DNA of 64,000 bases from an uncultured Oscillibacter sp. (GCA_910577405.1 CAJTMG010000002.1:124001-188000), one strand, 5' to 3'. Shown: positions 43,463 to 52,623, counted from the first letter of the stretch. Numbers and translations are program-made. The notes: generated from the letters alone by a model not told the origin.

Positions 43463-43493
43463 GGGGAACCAGCTCCTTCCGTATAGAATACAA

Positions 43494-43589
43494 AGAACAA
43501 GATAGCACGGCGGGAAGGAAAAGTCAAACCGGCAAAGGAAAAGCCGCGAACAAGACAGCGCGTCAAGAAGGAAAAGTCAAACCGGCAAA
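43494..43589. repeat. Duplicated promoter segment upstream of the two-component operon
   Basis: An imperfect 43-base block occurs twice (43494-43536 and 43547-43589, 53 bases apart); 23 bases of it are identical. Each copy places a minus-strand TTGACT before a -10-like hexamer. Confidence 0.85.
43499..43527 (-). promoter_or_regulatory. Promoter of the response regulator/kinase operon
   Basis: TTGACT (43522-43527), 17-base spacer, TATCTT (43499-43504), about 37 bases before the TTG start. The second repeat copy has TTGACT (43575-43580), 17 bases and TGTCTT (43552-43557), a weaker -10. Confidence 0.65.
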
Positions 43590-43619
43590 AAGAACCGCCC
43601 ACCAGAAAAGGCAGGCGGT
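43587..43619 (-). terminator. Terminator of the sigma/anti-sigma operon
   Basis: On the minus strand ACCGCCTGCC (43610-43619) pairs with GGTGGGCGGT (43594-43603) with two G-U pairs, loop TTTTCT, followed by TTCTTTTT. Confidence 0.8.
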
Positions 43620-43625
43620 CCGGAT

Positions 43626-45044
43626 TTACTTTACGCCGACAATGCAGACCGTGTTCCCGTCCTCATCCAGACGGTACTCAAAGTCACTGTCAGCGGAGCC
43701 AACGAACAGGCCGCCGTCAGGCTGTATCAGGGCCACCAGCCTGCCTTTCTGAATCCCCTCAAGGTACTGGTTCAGCTCCCGGACGCTCTTATCAAAGCTG
43801 GCCTGGGAAATCGTACCATCGGCAAGCTGCTTCTTCATCAGTTCGGTTTCGCTTTCCATATAGGCGATAAATTCGTCCTCCGTGGCATAGACGGGCACAT
43901 CATCCGTAATTCTGTCCGGAAGAATGGAACCGTCCTCCGCCACGTCGTAGAAGTAGTGGTCATAGCCCTTTCCGCCCCGCAGACCGATTATGCTGCCGTC
44001 CCGGAGGCCCGCGAGAATGTCCTCCTGATGCTGATTCCACTGGTCGTAGTATTCCTGCGTGTACTGTCCCCGTTCCACAGACTGTTTCATAGCGTCCCGC
44101 CGGGGCTGCAAATCCTGTTCAAATTCATCGGCGGTATAAGGGGCGCCGTTTTCGGGGACGGAGGGTATGATGGTGATCTGCTTTCCGTCAGGAGTATCCT
44201 CTTCCCGCACGTCGTAATCCTCCATGGGCGTGCGTTCATTGGTCCAGCCGGTATTGAACTCTTCCAGGAACGCGTCCACGGCGGCAGGGTCGGCCTTGGC
44301 GGGGTCCAGGGGGATGGTAAAGAGGGCATGGACGCCGGTGAAATCGTCACAGAAGGAAATGGTCCCGTCATCGGCCACGGTAAAGATGGTATTATTGGGG
44401 ACGCCGCCCTCATAGAACGCGATATAGACGGTATGGTCCGCGAAAATTTCCAGGCTCTGGGTATCCAGCAGGTAATAATAGATACCGTCCTTGGCAAAGC
44501 CGCAGGCCCCGCCGCCGAGGGTCCAGTCGTTGACGCCCGCAGGACTGCATCCGGCTACCAGGGGGGTCATGGTGTGACGGGAGAAGTCGTAGTTCTCGTT
44601 TGTCACAGGAGTACCGTCCAGACGGCGCAGGGCGAGGACGGCGTAAGTGCGGGAGCCTTCCACAGGGGGGTCATAGTTGGTGTAGTCCTTCAGATTTTCC
44701 CCGGAGACAAGGCCCATCAGGGTAATGGCAAAGTCGCCGCTTTCCACAGTTTCGTTGATAACGATAGCGTCCTTACTCTCAAACGCCTCCGCAAGCTCAG
44801 TATGACCATTCTCAGTGGCCACCTGACTGGGAGAGAGCTTCATGACGGCGGCGGACACAGAGACAGCCAAAGCGACACAGGCGGCAATCAGAACCGCGAT
44901 TTTCTTATGACTGAATTTCATGATAACAGAATGCTCCTTTTCCAATTCATCGGCTCGGAGGTGCAGCAGAGCGGCAGTCCGTTCCTGGAAGCCGTCAGAG
45001 AATTGGAGGTCGTCAAAGGCTTCCTGATAGTCATTCCGCTGCAA
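43626..45044 (-). CDS. Membrane-anchored regulator with DUF4179-like start, partner of an ECF sigma factor
   Basis: The 472-residue protein starts at TTG 45044 (GGAGGA eight bases upstream) and overlaps the sigma gene by 14 bases. A cytoplasmic N-terminus of about 47 residues, a membrane helix (about 48-68, KKIAVLIAACVALAVSVSAA) and a large outside region follow. The layout and position fit a family of anti-sigma-like sensors; DUF4179 resemblance is my reading of the region after the helix. The C-terminal half is acidic with Asp/Glu/Gln-rich helices and no known catalytic motif. Confidence 0.72.
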   Translation of the reverse strand: MQRNDYQEAFDDLQFSDGFQERTAALLHLRADELEKEHSVIMKFSHKKIAVLIAACVALAVSVSAAVMKLSPSQVATENGHTELAEAFESKDAIVINETVESGDFAITLMGLVSGENLKDYTNYDPPVEGSRTYAVLALRRLDGTPVTNENYDFSRHTMTPLVAGCSPAGVNDWTLGGGACGFAKDGIYYYLLDTQSLEIFADHTVYIAFYEGGVPNNTIFTVADDGTISFCDDFTGVHALFTIPLDPAKADPAAVDAFLEEFNTGWTNERTPMEDYDVREEDTPDGKQITIIPSVPENGAPYTADEFEQDLQPRRDAMKQSVERGQYTQEYYDQWNQHQEDILAGLRDGSIIGLRGGKGYDHYFYDVAEDGSILPDRITDDVPVYATEDEFIAYMESETELMKKQLADGTISQASFDKSVRELNQYLEGIQKGRLVALIQPDGGLFVGSADSDFEYRLDEDGNTVCIVGVK

Positions 45045-45519
45045 GTGAATCGTCCTCCTTCAACATCTGCCGCAGCCGGTCACGACCGCGGGCCAGCCGG
45101 GTGCCTACAGTAGGTGCAGGCAGGCCCAGAAGTTCAGCAATTTCTTTGATGGAATAACCCTCGTAATAGTAAAGATGGATAACGGCGGCGTACTTCTGGG
45201 GCAGATTCCGGACAGCTTCCCGAAGCTCCTGAAAACGCTCGTTGGGAGATTCGTCCGCTGTCAGTGCGCCGTCCTCCAGGGGAAGGTTTTTCCGTTCCGC
45301 ATTCCGGCGGAGATCGCAGCTGCGCTGAAGGGTGGTGCGGATGAGCCAGGCTTTTTCATGTCCGGCGTCCCGGAACGAAGGCGCGGCGGTCAGCAGTCGC
45401 AGGAAGGCTTCCTGAACAGCGTCCTCAGCGTCGGCGACAGGCAGTCTGGAAGCCGCCAGCCGGAGAAGCATGGGACTGTATTCCGTCACAACCCGGTCAA
45501 TATCCTCGTGTGAAAGCAA
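45031..45519 (-). CDS. ECF-type RNA polymerase sigma factor
   Basis: Extracytoplasmic-function sigma factor of 162 residues. Region 2 (YSPMLLRLAASRLPVADAED, then AVQEAFLRLL) and region 4 (LPQKYAAVIHLYYYEGYSIK, EIAELLGLPAPTVGTRLARG) are clear and only these two are present. TTG 45519 has GGGAG nine bases upstream and is preferred over an earlier in-frame codon. The overlapping downstream gene encodes the probable membrane-bound regulator. Confidence 0.92.
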   Translation of the reverse strand: MLSHEDIDRVVTEYSPMLLRLAASRLPVADAEDAVQEAFLRLLTAAPSFRDAGHEKAWLIRTTLQRSCDLRRNAERKNLPLEDGALTADESPNERFQELREAVRNLPQKYAAVIHLYYYEGYSIKEIAELLGLPAPTVGTRLARGRDRLRQMLKEDDSLAAE

Positions 45520-45545
45520 CGCACTCACTCCCTTCACCCATAACA

Positions 45546-45574
45546 CGAACGGCGGCGGGGAAATTTTTCGTTAC
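45546..45574 (-). promoter_or_regulatory. Possible self-regulated ECF promoter
   Basis: GTAACG (45569-45574) and CGTTCG (45546-45551) with a 17-base spacer recall the AAC/CGT pattern of ECF promoters, 26 bases before the sigma gene start. No good sigma-A promoter was seen. Confidence 0.3.
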
Positions 45575-45710
45575 CCCGGAATTTTTTGTCGGCGCGGCAT
45601 TGAGGGAACGCCGGAAACAGGCCGGAAATTCCATGAAAAAGCAGAAAAGTCCGTTTTTTTGTTATATATATATGATATTCGGCAAAAAGATTACAAAAAA
45701 TCAAAAAAGA

Positions 45711-45739
45711 CTGGTAAAATTTTAGGAAATATGTATAAT
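45711..45739 (+). promoter_or_regulatory. Candidate promoter of the debranching-enzyme gene
   Basis: A perfect TATAAT (45734-45739) preceded by TG lies in a very AT-rich stretch; the -35 at 17 bases is CTGGTA. Confidence 0.5.
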
Positions 45740-45789
45740 AAGAGGGTAGGCAAAAGATAAAAACGTCCGGAAGGGCGGGGAAGGAGAGA

Positions 45790-47913
45790 ATGGTGCAAAA
45801 ACGAGAAATTGAAGAGCAGACTGTCAGGGGAGAGGAGGGCGTCGTAGCATTGCCCCGGACCATCCACCTGGTGCCCATGGACCATATCGACGGCTTCGAC
45901 GTGCGCCCTGGCTTTTACGAGATCAACGGCGCTACAGCCATCCCCGGCGGCGTGAACTTTACAGTGCATTCCCACGGGGCCACCGGCATCGAGCTGCTGC
46001 TGTTCAAACGCACCGCCGTGGAACCCTTTGCGGCCCTGCGCTTCCCGGACCGCTACCGGATCGGCAACGTGTATTCAATGATCGTCTTCAAGCTGAACAT
46101 TGAGGAATTTGAATATGCTTACCGGGTGGAAGGCCCCTGGGACCCGAAAAAGGGCCTGCTGTTCGACCCGAACCGGTATCTGCTGGACCCCTACGCCAGA
46201 GCCGTAACCGGACAGAGCAAATGGGGCGCCAAGTCAACGCCGGGGATGCGGTACAAGGCCCGGGTGGTCAAGGACGACTTCGACTGGGGCAGCACGGAAC
46301 GCCCGCTGATTCCTATGGAGGACCTGGTGATCTACGAGCTGCACGTCCGGGGCTTTACAATGCACAAGACGTCAGGGGTCAGCCATCCCGGAACCTTCGA
46401 CGGCCTGCGGGAGAAAATCCCCTATCTGAAAGAGCTGGGGGTCAACGCCGTCGAGCTGATGCCGATCTTTGAGTTCGACGAGATGCAGGACGCCCGGGTG
46501 GTGGACGGCCAGCAGCTCTATAATTACTGGGGCTACAGCACGGTGAGCTTTTTCTCCCCCAATACCAGCTACGCGGCGGGAATCGAGTACAACCGGGAAG
46601 GCAACGAGCTGAAACGGCTGATACAGGAGCTGAACAAGAACGGCATTGAAGTTTTCCTGGACGTGGTCTTCAATCATACGGCTGAGGGCAACGAGCAGGG
46701 GCCGTTTTTCTCCTTCAAGGGCTTTGACAACAATATCTATTATCTCCTGACGCCTGACGGCCAGTATTATAATTTCAGCGGCTGCGGCAATACCCTGAAC
46801 TGCAACCATCCCATTGTACATCAGATGATTTTGGACTGCCTGCGGTACTGGGTGACGACCTACCGGGTGAACGGCTTCCGGTTTGACCTTGCGTCGATCC
46901 TGGGCCGGAACGAGGACGGCACGCCGATGAACAAGCCGCCGCTGCTGCAAGCCATGGCGTTCGACCCGATTCTGGGGGACGTGAAGCTGATCGCGGAAGC
47001 CTGGGACGCGGGCGGCCTGTATCAGGTGGGCAGCTTCCCGGCCTGGAACCGCTGGGCGGAGTGGAACGGCCGCTATCGGGACGACCTGCGGCGGTATCTG
47101 AAGGGCGACAGCGGGGCGGCACAGGCGGCGGCTCAGAGGATCATCGGCTCCCGGGATATCTATGAGGTGACTGCCCGGAAAAACGCGTCTGTGAACTTCA
47201 TCACGTGTCACGACGGATTCACGCTCTATGACCTGTACGCCTATAACAAGAAGCACAATCTTGCCAACGGCTGGAACAACACGGACGGTTCCGACGATAA
47301 CCGGAGCTGGAACTGCGGCGTGGAGGGGGAGACGGACGACCCTGCCGTGAACGCCCTGCGGCTGAAAATGGTCCGGAACGCTTTTGCAATCCTGATGTGC
47401 AGCCGGGGGATACCGATGTTCCTGGCGGGGGATGAATTCTGCAATACCCAGTTCGGGAACAACAATGCCTATTGCCAGGACAATCTGACAAGCTGGCTGG
47501 ACTGGCGTCTGCTGGAGAAGAATCAGGAGATATTCCGGTTTTTCCAGTACATGATAAAGCTGCGGAAGGAATACCGGATACTGCGGACAAACCTCAGCGA
47601 CGGCTACTACAACTTCCCGGATGTGAGCTTCCACGGGGTGGAACCCTGGCACGGCACATTCGGAGAGCATGAGCATTACGTAGGGGTCCTGTTTGCAGGC
47701 CTGAACGAAGAAGAAAAGCCGGAGATTGTCTATGTGGCCTCTAACGCCTATTGGGAGCCTTTGGATGTCACGCTGCCGGATCTGCCCCGGAAACTGCGTT
47801 GGGAGCTTCTGGCGGATACCCGGCAGGCAGAACAGACGATACGGCCTCTGGACGGCTTACGGTTCTCGATTGCGCCCCGGAGCGTGATGGTGTTCGCGGC
47901 GAAGGAGCGGTAA
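45790..47913 (+). CDS. glgX: Glycogen debranching enzyme GlgX (isoamylase-type GH13)
   Basis: Hydrolyses alpha-1,6 branches of glycogen. The 707-residue protein has an N-terminal CBM48-like domain (GGVNFTVHSHGATGIELLLF), then the GH13 barrel: ELHVRGFT, DVVFNHTAEG, nucleophile D366 in NGFRFDLASILG, acid/base E403 in LIAEAWDAGG and D475 in ITCHDGFTLYD, then AGDEFCNTQFGNNNAYCQDN. AAGGAGAG precedes the ATG. No other glycogen gene is in the window. A small membrane protein follows directly. Confidence 0.95.
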   Translation: MVQKREIEEQTVRGEEGVVALPRTIHLVPMDHIDGFDVRPGFYEINGATAIPGGVNFTVHSHGATGIELLLFKRTAVEPFAALRFPDRYRIGNVYSMIVFKLNIEEFEYAYRVEGPWDPKKGLLFDPNRYLLDPYARAVTGQSKWGAKSTPGMRYKARVVKDDFDWGSTERPLIPMEDLVIYELHVRGFTMHKTSGVSHPGTFDGLREKIPYLKELGVNAVELMPIFEFDEMQDARVVDGQQLYNYWGYSTVSFFSPNTSYAAGIEYNREGNELKRLIQELNKNGIEVFLDVVFNHTAEGNEQGPFFSFKGFDNNIYYLLTPDGQYYNFSGCGNTLNCNHPIVHQMILDCLRYWVTTYRVNGFRFDLASILGRNEDGTPMNKPPLLQAMAFDPILGDVKLIAEAWDAGGLYQVGSFPAWNRWAEWNGRYRDDLRRYLKGDSGAAQAAAQRIIGSRDIYEVTARKNASVNFITCHDGFTLYDLYAYNKKHNLANGWNNTDGSDDNRSWNCGVEGETDDPAVNALRLKMVRNAFAILMCSRGIPMFLAGDEFCNTQFGNNNAYCQDNLTSWLDWRLLEKNQEIFRFFQYMIKLRKEYRILRTNLSDGYYNFPDVSFHGVEPWHGTFGEHEHYVGVLFAGLNEEEKPEIVYVASNAYWEPLDVTLPDLPRKLRWELLADTRQAEQTIRPLDGLRFSIAPRSVMVFAAKER

Positions 47914-48315
47914 ATGGACTGGGGGGAAGCGGCATTCCTGATGGCGTTCTGTGTGACGCTGCTGGTTCTGGGCAGCGCGGGGATGTTCTGGCTGATGAAA
48001 AAAGCCGGGATTCAGCCCATGCGGTACTATAAGAAGCTGTTCTATGATAACGTAACAAGCTCAAGAGACAGCCGGACGGGAAACCATCGGACTTACTGGA
48101 AATCCAAAAAAGGCGGAAAGCTGTCCCTGGAGATTGAACAGACCCGGGGTACAATGACGCTGGAGTTTTACACGGAAAGCGGCCGGGTATTGCAGCGCTG
48201 GCAGACCGGGGACCCGAAGGGCTTGACGGTAGAGCTTCCGGCAGGGGAGAAGGTGTTCCAGCGAATGGAGACGAATCATTTCAGCGGGAGCATCAGTTTT
48301 CTGAAGAACAGATGA
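47914..48315 (+). CDS. Small membrane-anchored protein, unknown
   Basis: Unrecognised 133-residue protein whose ATG follows the glgX stop without a gap. One N-terminal membrane helix (about 6-29, FLMAFCVTLLVLGSAGMFWL) is followed by a basic segment and a mostly beta domain (SLEIEQTRGTMTLEFYTESG). The tight spacing implies translation coupled to glgX. A terminator follows at 48395. Confidence 0.7.
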   Translation: MDWGEAAFLMAFCVTLLVLGSAGMFWLMKKAGIQPMRYYKKLFYDNVTSSRDSRTGNHRTYWKSKKGGKLSLEIEQTRGTMTLEFYTESGRVLQRWQTGDPKGLTVELPAGEKVFQRMETNHFSGSISFLKNR

Positions 48316-48394
48316 AAGAACCGCATCCCTCCGGAAAAGCGCGTGTGAACAGACAGCGCCCTGCCGGTTGAAGAATGCAGGCAAAATAAAACCA

Positions 48395-48426
48395 ACGGAC
48401 CGCCGGAAAGAAGAAAGGCGGTCCGT
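48395..48426. terminator. Bidirectional terminator between convergent units
   Basis: Arms 48395-48404 and 48417-48426 pair perfectly over ten bases with a 12-base loop; T-rich tracts follow on both strands, so it can serve the glgX unit and ybaK. Confidence 0.9.
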
Positions 48427-48438
48427 TTTATTTTGGAA

Positions 48439-48933
48439 TCAAACGGTGATATCCCGGGCGGAAGCGTTAAGAAGGTTCAGAAGATCAGCGGGAGCGAGTT
48501 CGACCTGCGCGCCGATTTTGCCGGCGGAAATATAGATGGTCTCGAAATCAAGGGCGGAGATATGAAGGACGGTCGGGAAGAGCTTTTTCATGCCCACTGG
48601 ACTGCACCCGCCGCGGATGTATCCGGTCACGGCGGCGATGTCCTTCACGGGCAGCAGCGTCACGGCCTTTTCCCCGACGGCTTTCGCGGCTTTTTTCAGG
48701 TCCAGGCTGTCCGGCGCGGGAATGTCGAACACATAATAGCCGCGGGAACCCTTTGCAACCAGGGTTTTGAAAGCGCGGTCCGGCTCCTCCCCCAGGGACT
48801 CCGCCACATGGACGCCGTAGTCTCTGGTGCCATCCGGACCCGCTTCCTCTTCATAGAAATGCGGGGTGTATGGAATCTTTTTCTGATCCAGAATCCGCAT
48901 AACATTGGTTTTATCGTCTTTTTTCTTTGCCAT
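48439..48933 (-). CDS. ybaK: Cys-tRNA(Pro)/Cys-tRNA(Cys) deacylase YbaK/EbsC
   Basis: Editing enzyme that hydrolyses mischarged Cys-tRNA(Pro). The 164-residue protein shows the YbaK pattern: GVHVAESLGEEPDRAFKTLV, DLKKAAKAVGEKAVTLLPVK, and TGYIRGGCSPVGMKKLFPTV. GAGGTGAAG precedes the ATG. It follows the EamA gene by 30 bases. Confidence 0.95.
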   Translation of the reverse strand: MAKKKDDKTNVMRILDQKKIPYTPHFYEEEAGPDGTRDYGVHVAESLGEEPDRAFKTLVAKGSRGYYVFDIPAPDSLDLKKAAKAVGEKAVTLLPVKDIAAVTGYIRGGCSPVGMKKLFPTVLHISALDFETIYISAGKIGAQVELAPADLLNLLNASARDITV

Positions 48934-48963
48934 AACTTCACCTCAAAAGTCAGCCGTCAAATG

Positions 48964-49824
48964 TCACCGCAGGATATAAACGCCGGTCAGGACACAGAGC
49001 ACGCCCGCAAGCATAGAGGCTCCCATAGGTTCGCCGAAGACCAGAACACCGGTCAGAGCGGCGGCGACGGGTTCCAGACTGGCCAGAATGGAAGCCCTGC
49101 CGGGTTCGACGTGCGCAAGGCCCCAGGTGTACAGGATGTAAGGCAGGGCGGTAGAGAGGGCGGCCAGGGCGAGGGCGACGCACCAGACCTCCGGCAGTGA
49201 GAAAGCGGCAGCAAGTTCATCCGGGCGGACCAGCGCCAGTGATGCGGGCCCGGCGAAAAGGAACGTCCAGAGAGTGACGGTCAGGGGGCTGTAATGCGCC
49301 AGGGCATAGCGGCCGAAGATGCTGTAAAGGGCGTAAAAGAACCCGGCGCCCAGTCCCAGAAGCAGCCCGGGCAGGCTGACAGAGAGGCTTCCGGAGAACG
49401 CGCCGCAGACAAAGGCACAGCCCAGAAATGTCAGCGCCAGAGCCAGCAGTTTTTTTCTGGTTACAGTCTCCCGCCAGAGAACCGCGGACAGAAGAACCAC
49501 AAATGAGGGCGCGGTATAGAGCAGAATGGAAGCGGCGGCAAGGGAGCAGATTCGCTGGCAGGAGAAATAGCAGGCGGTAAAGAGAACTACGCTGACAACG
49601 CCGGTACCGAAGAAATATTTCAGATGTCGCCGCTGTACCCGGAAGACGCTCCGGTCCCTGACGCCGAACACCAGAGACAGCAGAGCCATGCCGCCCAGAT
49701 TCCGCACCATCAAGATAGAGGTCGGGGACAGGCCGGCCGCCATCAGACGACGGTTCCAAAGCCCGATGATCCCCCATAATACCGCCGCCGCCAGAATACT
49801 CCCGCAGGCTTTCCGATGTTCCAT
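48964..49824 (-). CDS. EamA/DMT-family transporter
   Basis: Membrane transporter of 286 residues with ten predicted helices in two EamA repeats (AAAVLWGIIGLWNRRLMAAG in the first; GLGAGFFYALYSIFGRYALA in the second). The end GEPMGASMLAGVLCVLTGVY is typical of the family. The substrate cannot be told. It lies between a MmcQ/YjbR gene and ybaK in one minus-strand unit. Confidence 0.92.
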   Translation of the reverse strand: MEHRKACGSILAAAVLWGIIGLWNRRLMAAGLSPTSILMVRNLGGMALLSLVFGVRDRSVFRVQRRHLKYFFGTGVVSVVLFTACYFSCQRICSLAAASILLYTAPSFVVLLSAVLWRETVTRKKLLALALTFLGCAFVCGAFSGSLSVSLPGLLLGLGAGFFYALYSIFGRYALAHYSPLTVTLWTFLFAGPASLALVRPDELAAAFSLPEVWCVALALAALSTALPYILYTWGLAHVEPGRASILASLEPVAAALTGVLVFGEPMGASMLAGVLCVLTGVYILR

Positions 49825-49861
49825 AAGCCCGTCAACTCCAATCCTATCGATTCAAAAGCGT

Positions 49862-50242
49862 TTATTTTTCACCGGCAATTTCCCGCTGAACGTATTTCGG
49901 CAGTTTTTCCAGAATCAGCTTATGGGACGCGGCGCACAGTTCCCGGAGCAGATCGTCGGAAAGCTGTCCGTCTAGCAGGCAGGCAATCCAGAGCCGTTTA
50001 TCACAGTAGAAGCCGGGCAGAATTTCCGGATAAGCGGCCCGGAGGAGTTCTGCCCGGGCGGGGTCGCACTTGAGATTTACCAGATCGTGGCCGCCGTAAA
50101 CCGAATGCTTTTCATCCGGGGAGCACACAGCGGCAAAGAGCTTTCCCCGGAGCATATACCGGAACCAGCCCCATTCGGCCTTGTAATCTTTTTCGGTCCC
50201 CGGCAGAGAGAGCAGGTATTCATCCAACCAGTCGTAACGCAT
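49862..50242 (-). CDS. MmcQ/YjbR family protein
   Basis: A 126-residue protein from ATG 50242, with GGGAGGTATT upstream; the longer open frame in front is a shadow of uvrB. Family features are LLSLPGTEKDYKAEWGWFRY, VNLKCDPARAELLRAAYPEI, and a C-terminal AASHKLILEKLPKYVQR. Members have a double-wing DNA-binding-like fold; function is unclear. Confidence 0.88.
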   Translation of the reverse strand: MRYDWLDEYLLSLPGTEKDYKAEWGWFRYMLRGKLFAAVCSPDEKHSVYGGHDLVNLKCDPARAELLRAAYPEILPGFYCDKRLWIACLLDGQLSDDLLRELCAASHKLILEKLPKYVQREIAGEK

Positions 50243-50366
50243 AATACCTCCCAGATACAGAAATTCCGTAAGAAAAGCAGGCAAAGCGGTCAAACAGGAA
50301 GTAAGAAGAACGCATACCGTCTGATTCCGCACCCTTGGCAAAAGAGCGGAAAGGAAGCGCGCTGTC

Positions 50367-52343
50367 TTACTTGCTGCCCTCCCCACGGAGTTCGATGATA
50401 CGGTCCCGGAGAACGGCGGCATATTCGAATTCGAGCATTTTGCTGGCTTCCCGCATTTCCTTTTCCAGGCGTTTGATTTCGGCGTCCCGTTCCTGCTGGG
50501 AGAGCTTCCGTTTCTTGCGGCTCCGGATCGTCTCGTCTTCCGCGGCGGAGGAAATTTCCAGCACCTCCCGGACGCCCTTGATGATGGTTTTCGGAACGAT
50601 CCCATGAGCCTGATTGTAAGCGTCCTGAATGGTACGGCGGCGTTCGGTTTCATCCATAGCGGCCCGCATAGACGGCGTGATGGAATCGGCGTAAAGGATG
50701 ACCAGGCCCCCGGCATTTCGCGCGGCGCGGCCGATGGTCTGAATCAGGGACGTTTCCGAACGCAGAAAGCCCTCTTTATCCGCGTCCAGCACGGCAACTA
50801 AAGAGACTTCCGGCAAATCCAGGCCCTCCCGAAGAAGGTTGATGCCCACCAGCACGTCAAACTTTCCCAGCCGCAGGTCCCGGATAATTTCCATCCGCTC
50901 AATGGTTTCCACATCCGAGTGCATATAGCGGACTTTGATGCCGGCGTTCTTGAAATACTCCGTCAGATCCTCCGCCATCTTCTTGGTCAGGGTGGTGACC
51001 AGGACCCGTTCTTCCTTAGCGGCGCGGGCGTTGATTTCAGTCATCAGGTCGTCGATCTGGCCGGTGACGGGACGGACTTCCACCCTGGGGTCCAGCAGTC
51101 CGGTGGGGCGGATGACCTGTTCCACCACCTGGTCTGCCCGTTCCCGCTCGTATGGCCCGGGGGTTGCGGAGACAAAGACCGCCTGACCGATACGCCCCTC
51201 GAATTCCTCGAACTTCAAGGGCCGGTTGTCGTAAGCGCAGGGCAGCCGGAAGCCGTATTTCACCAGACTGTCCTTCCGCGCATGGTCGCCGTTATACATG
51301 GCCCGGACCTGTGGCAGGGTAACATGGCTTTCGTCCACAAAGAGCAGGAAATCGTCGGGGAAGAAGTCCAGCAGGGTCATTGGCGCGGAGCCCTTGGGAC
51401 GGTCGGAGATAATGCGGGAATAGTTCTCAATGCCGGAGCAGTAGCCCAATTCTGCCATCATTTCCATATCGTACTCGGTCCGCTGACGGATACGCTGTGC
51501 CTCCACAAGCTGCTCGTTGTCGGTAAACGCCTGCACCTGCGCTTCCATTTCCTTTCTGATCTCGTCAATGGCCTTATCCATCTTGACCTTGGTGGTGACG
51601 TAATGGCTGGCGGGATAAATGGCGATATGATTCAGCACCCGGTTGACAGCGCCGGTGATGGGGTTGAAATCGCTGATCCGCTCGATCTCGTCGCCAAAGA
51701 ACTCCACCCGCACAGCATGATCCTTGTAATAGGCCGGGTAGAGCTCCACGGTATCCCCGCGGACCCGAAACATATTGCGTTCAAAGGCGATATCGTTGCG
51801 CTCATATCTGATCTCCACCAATCGCCGCAGAAGCTGGTCCCGGTCCCACTCCGCGCCGGTCCGGAGGGAAACGACCATGTTGGCGAAATCATCCGGCTCG
51901 CCCAGACCGTAGATGCAGGAGACGGAGGAAACCACGATCACGTCCCGGCGTTCCAGAAGGGCGCAGGTGGCGGAGAGGCGGAGGCGGTCGATTTCGTCGT
52001 TGGTGGACGCGTCTTTAGCGATATAGGTGTCCGTGTGGGGAATATAGGCCTCGGGCTGATAGTAGTCGTAATAGGAGACAAAATACTCCACGGCGTTATT
52101 TGGAAAAAACTCCTTGAATTCGGCGCAGAGCTGAGCGGCAAGGGTCTTGTTATGAGCCAGAACCAAAGTGGGACGCTGGACGGCTTCAATCACCTTGGCC
52201 ATGGTAAAGGTCTTGCCCGAGCCGGTAACGCCCAGCAGCACCTGCTCTTTCAACCCATTTTCGACGCCCTGCGCCAACGCCTGAATTGCTTCCGGCTGGT
52301 CCCCGGAGGGCTGATATTCCGATACAACCTGAAATTTCGGCAT
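50367..52343 (-). CDS. uvrB: Excinuclease ABC subunit B (UvrB)
   Basis: Damage-verification helicase of nucleotide excision repair. ATG 52343 follows GGGAGGTACG. The 658 residues contain Walker A GVTGSGKT (38-45), the beta-hairpin segment SYYDYYQPEAYIP (about 93-105), VDESHVTLPQ, helicase motifs (VLVTTLTKKMAEDLTEYF; LVGINLLREGLDLPEVSLVA; IQTIGRAARN) and the C-terminal UVR domain. uvrA and uvrC are not in the window. The promoter carries a possible LexA site. Confidence 0.98.
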   Translation of the reverse strand: MPKFQVVSEYQPSGDQPEAIQALAQGVENGLKEQVLLGVTGSGKTFTMAKVIEAVQRPTLVLAHNKTLAAQLCAEFKEFFPNNAVEYFVSYYDYYQPEAYIPHTDTYIAKDASTNDEIDRLRLSATCALLERRDVIVVSSVSCIYGLGEPDDFANMVVSLRTGAEWDRDQLLRRLVEIRYERNDIAFERNMFRVRGDTVELYPAYYKDHAVRVEFFGDEIERISDFNPITGAVNRVLNHIAIYPASHYVTTKVKMDKAIDEIRKEMEAQVQAFTDNEQLVEAQRIRQRTEYDMEMMAELGYCSGIENYSRIISDRPKGSAPMTLLDFFPDDFLLFVDESHVTLPQVRAMYNGDHARKDSLVKYGFRLPCAYDNRPLKFEEFEGRIGQAVFVSATPGPYERERADQVVEQVIRPTGLLDPRVEVRPVTGQIDDLMTEINARAAKEERVLVTTLTKKMAEDLTEYFKNAGIKVRYMHSDVETIERMEIIRDLRLGKFDVLVGINLLREGLDLPEVSLVAVLDADKEGFLRSETSLIQTIGRAARNAGGLVILYADSITPSMRAAMDETERRRTIQDAYNQAHGIVPKTIIKGVREVLEISSAAEDETIRSRKKRKLSQQERDAEIKRLEKEMREASKMLEFEYAAVLRDRIIELRGEGSK

Positions 52344-52374
52344 GAACGTACCTCCCATATGCGGCGTTTTAACC

Positions 52375-52413
52375 ATTGTACCACAACGCCTGGAGAAAAG
52401 CAACGGGTGTTCC
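52375..52413 (-). promoter_or_regulatory. uvrB promoter with possible LexA operator
   Basis: TTGCTT (52398-52403), a 17-base spacer and TACAAT (52375-52380). Overlapping the -35, GGAACACCCGTTGC (52400-52413) fits the GAAC-N4-GTTC LexA pattern at seven of eight positions. SOS control of uvrB is known in Bacillus, so this is plausible. Confidence 0.6.
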
Positions 52414-52623
52414 AGATTTCGCTCTGATTTTTGTGCCAGCAAGTATGCGCTTCCTTCATTTGGGCTCAGACAACAATACAGGCAGTTACCCGTTATGAAT
52501 AACTGCCCGAAAAAGCTCATTTTTAATCAAATACATCCCAGCAATCAGTTCCTGAATTCCAACTTTTTTCGTTTTTTTAAGCCTGAAAATTCCTGTTTCA
52601 ATGGCGCAGAAATTTCATAAAAA

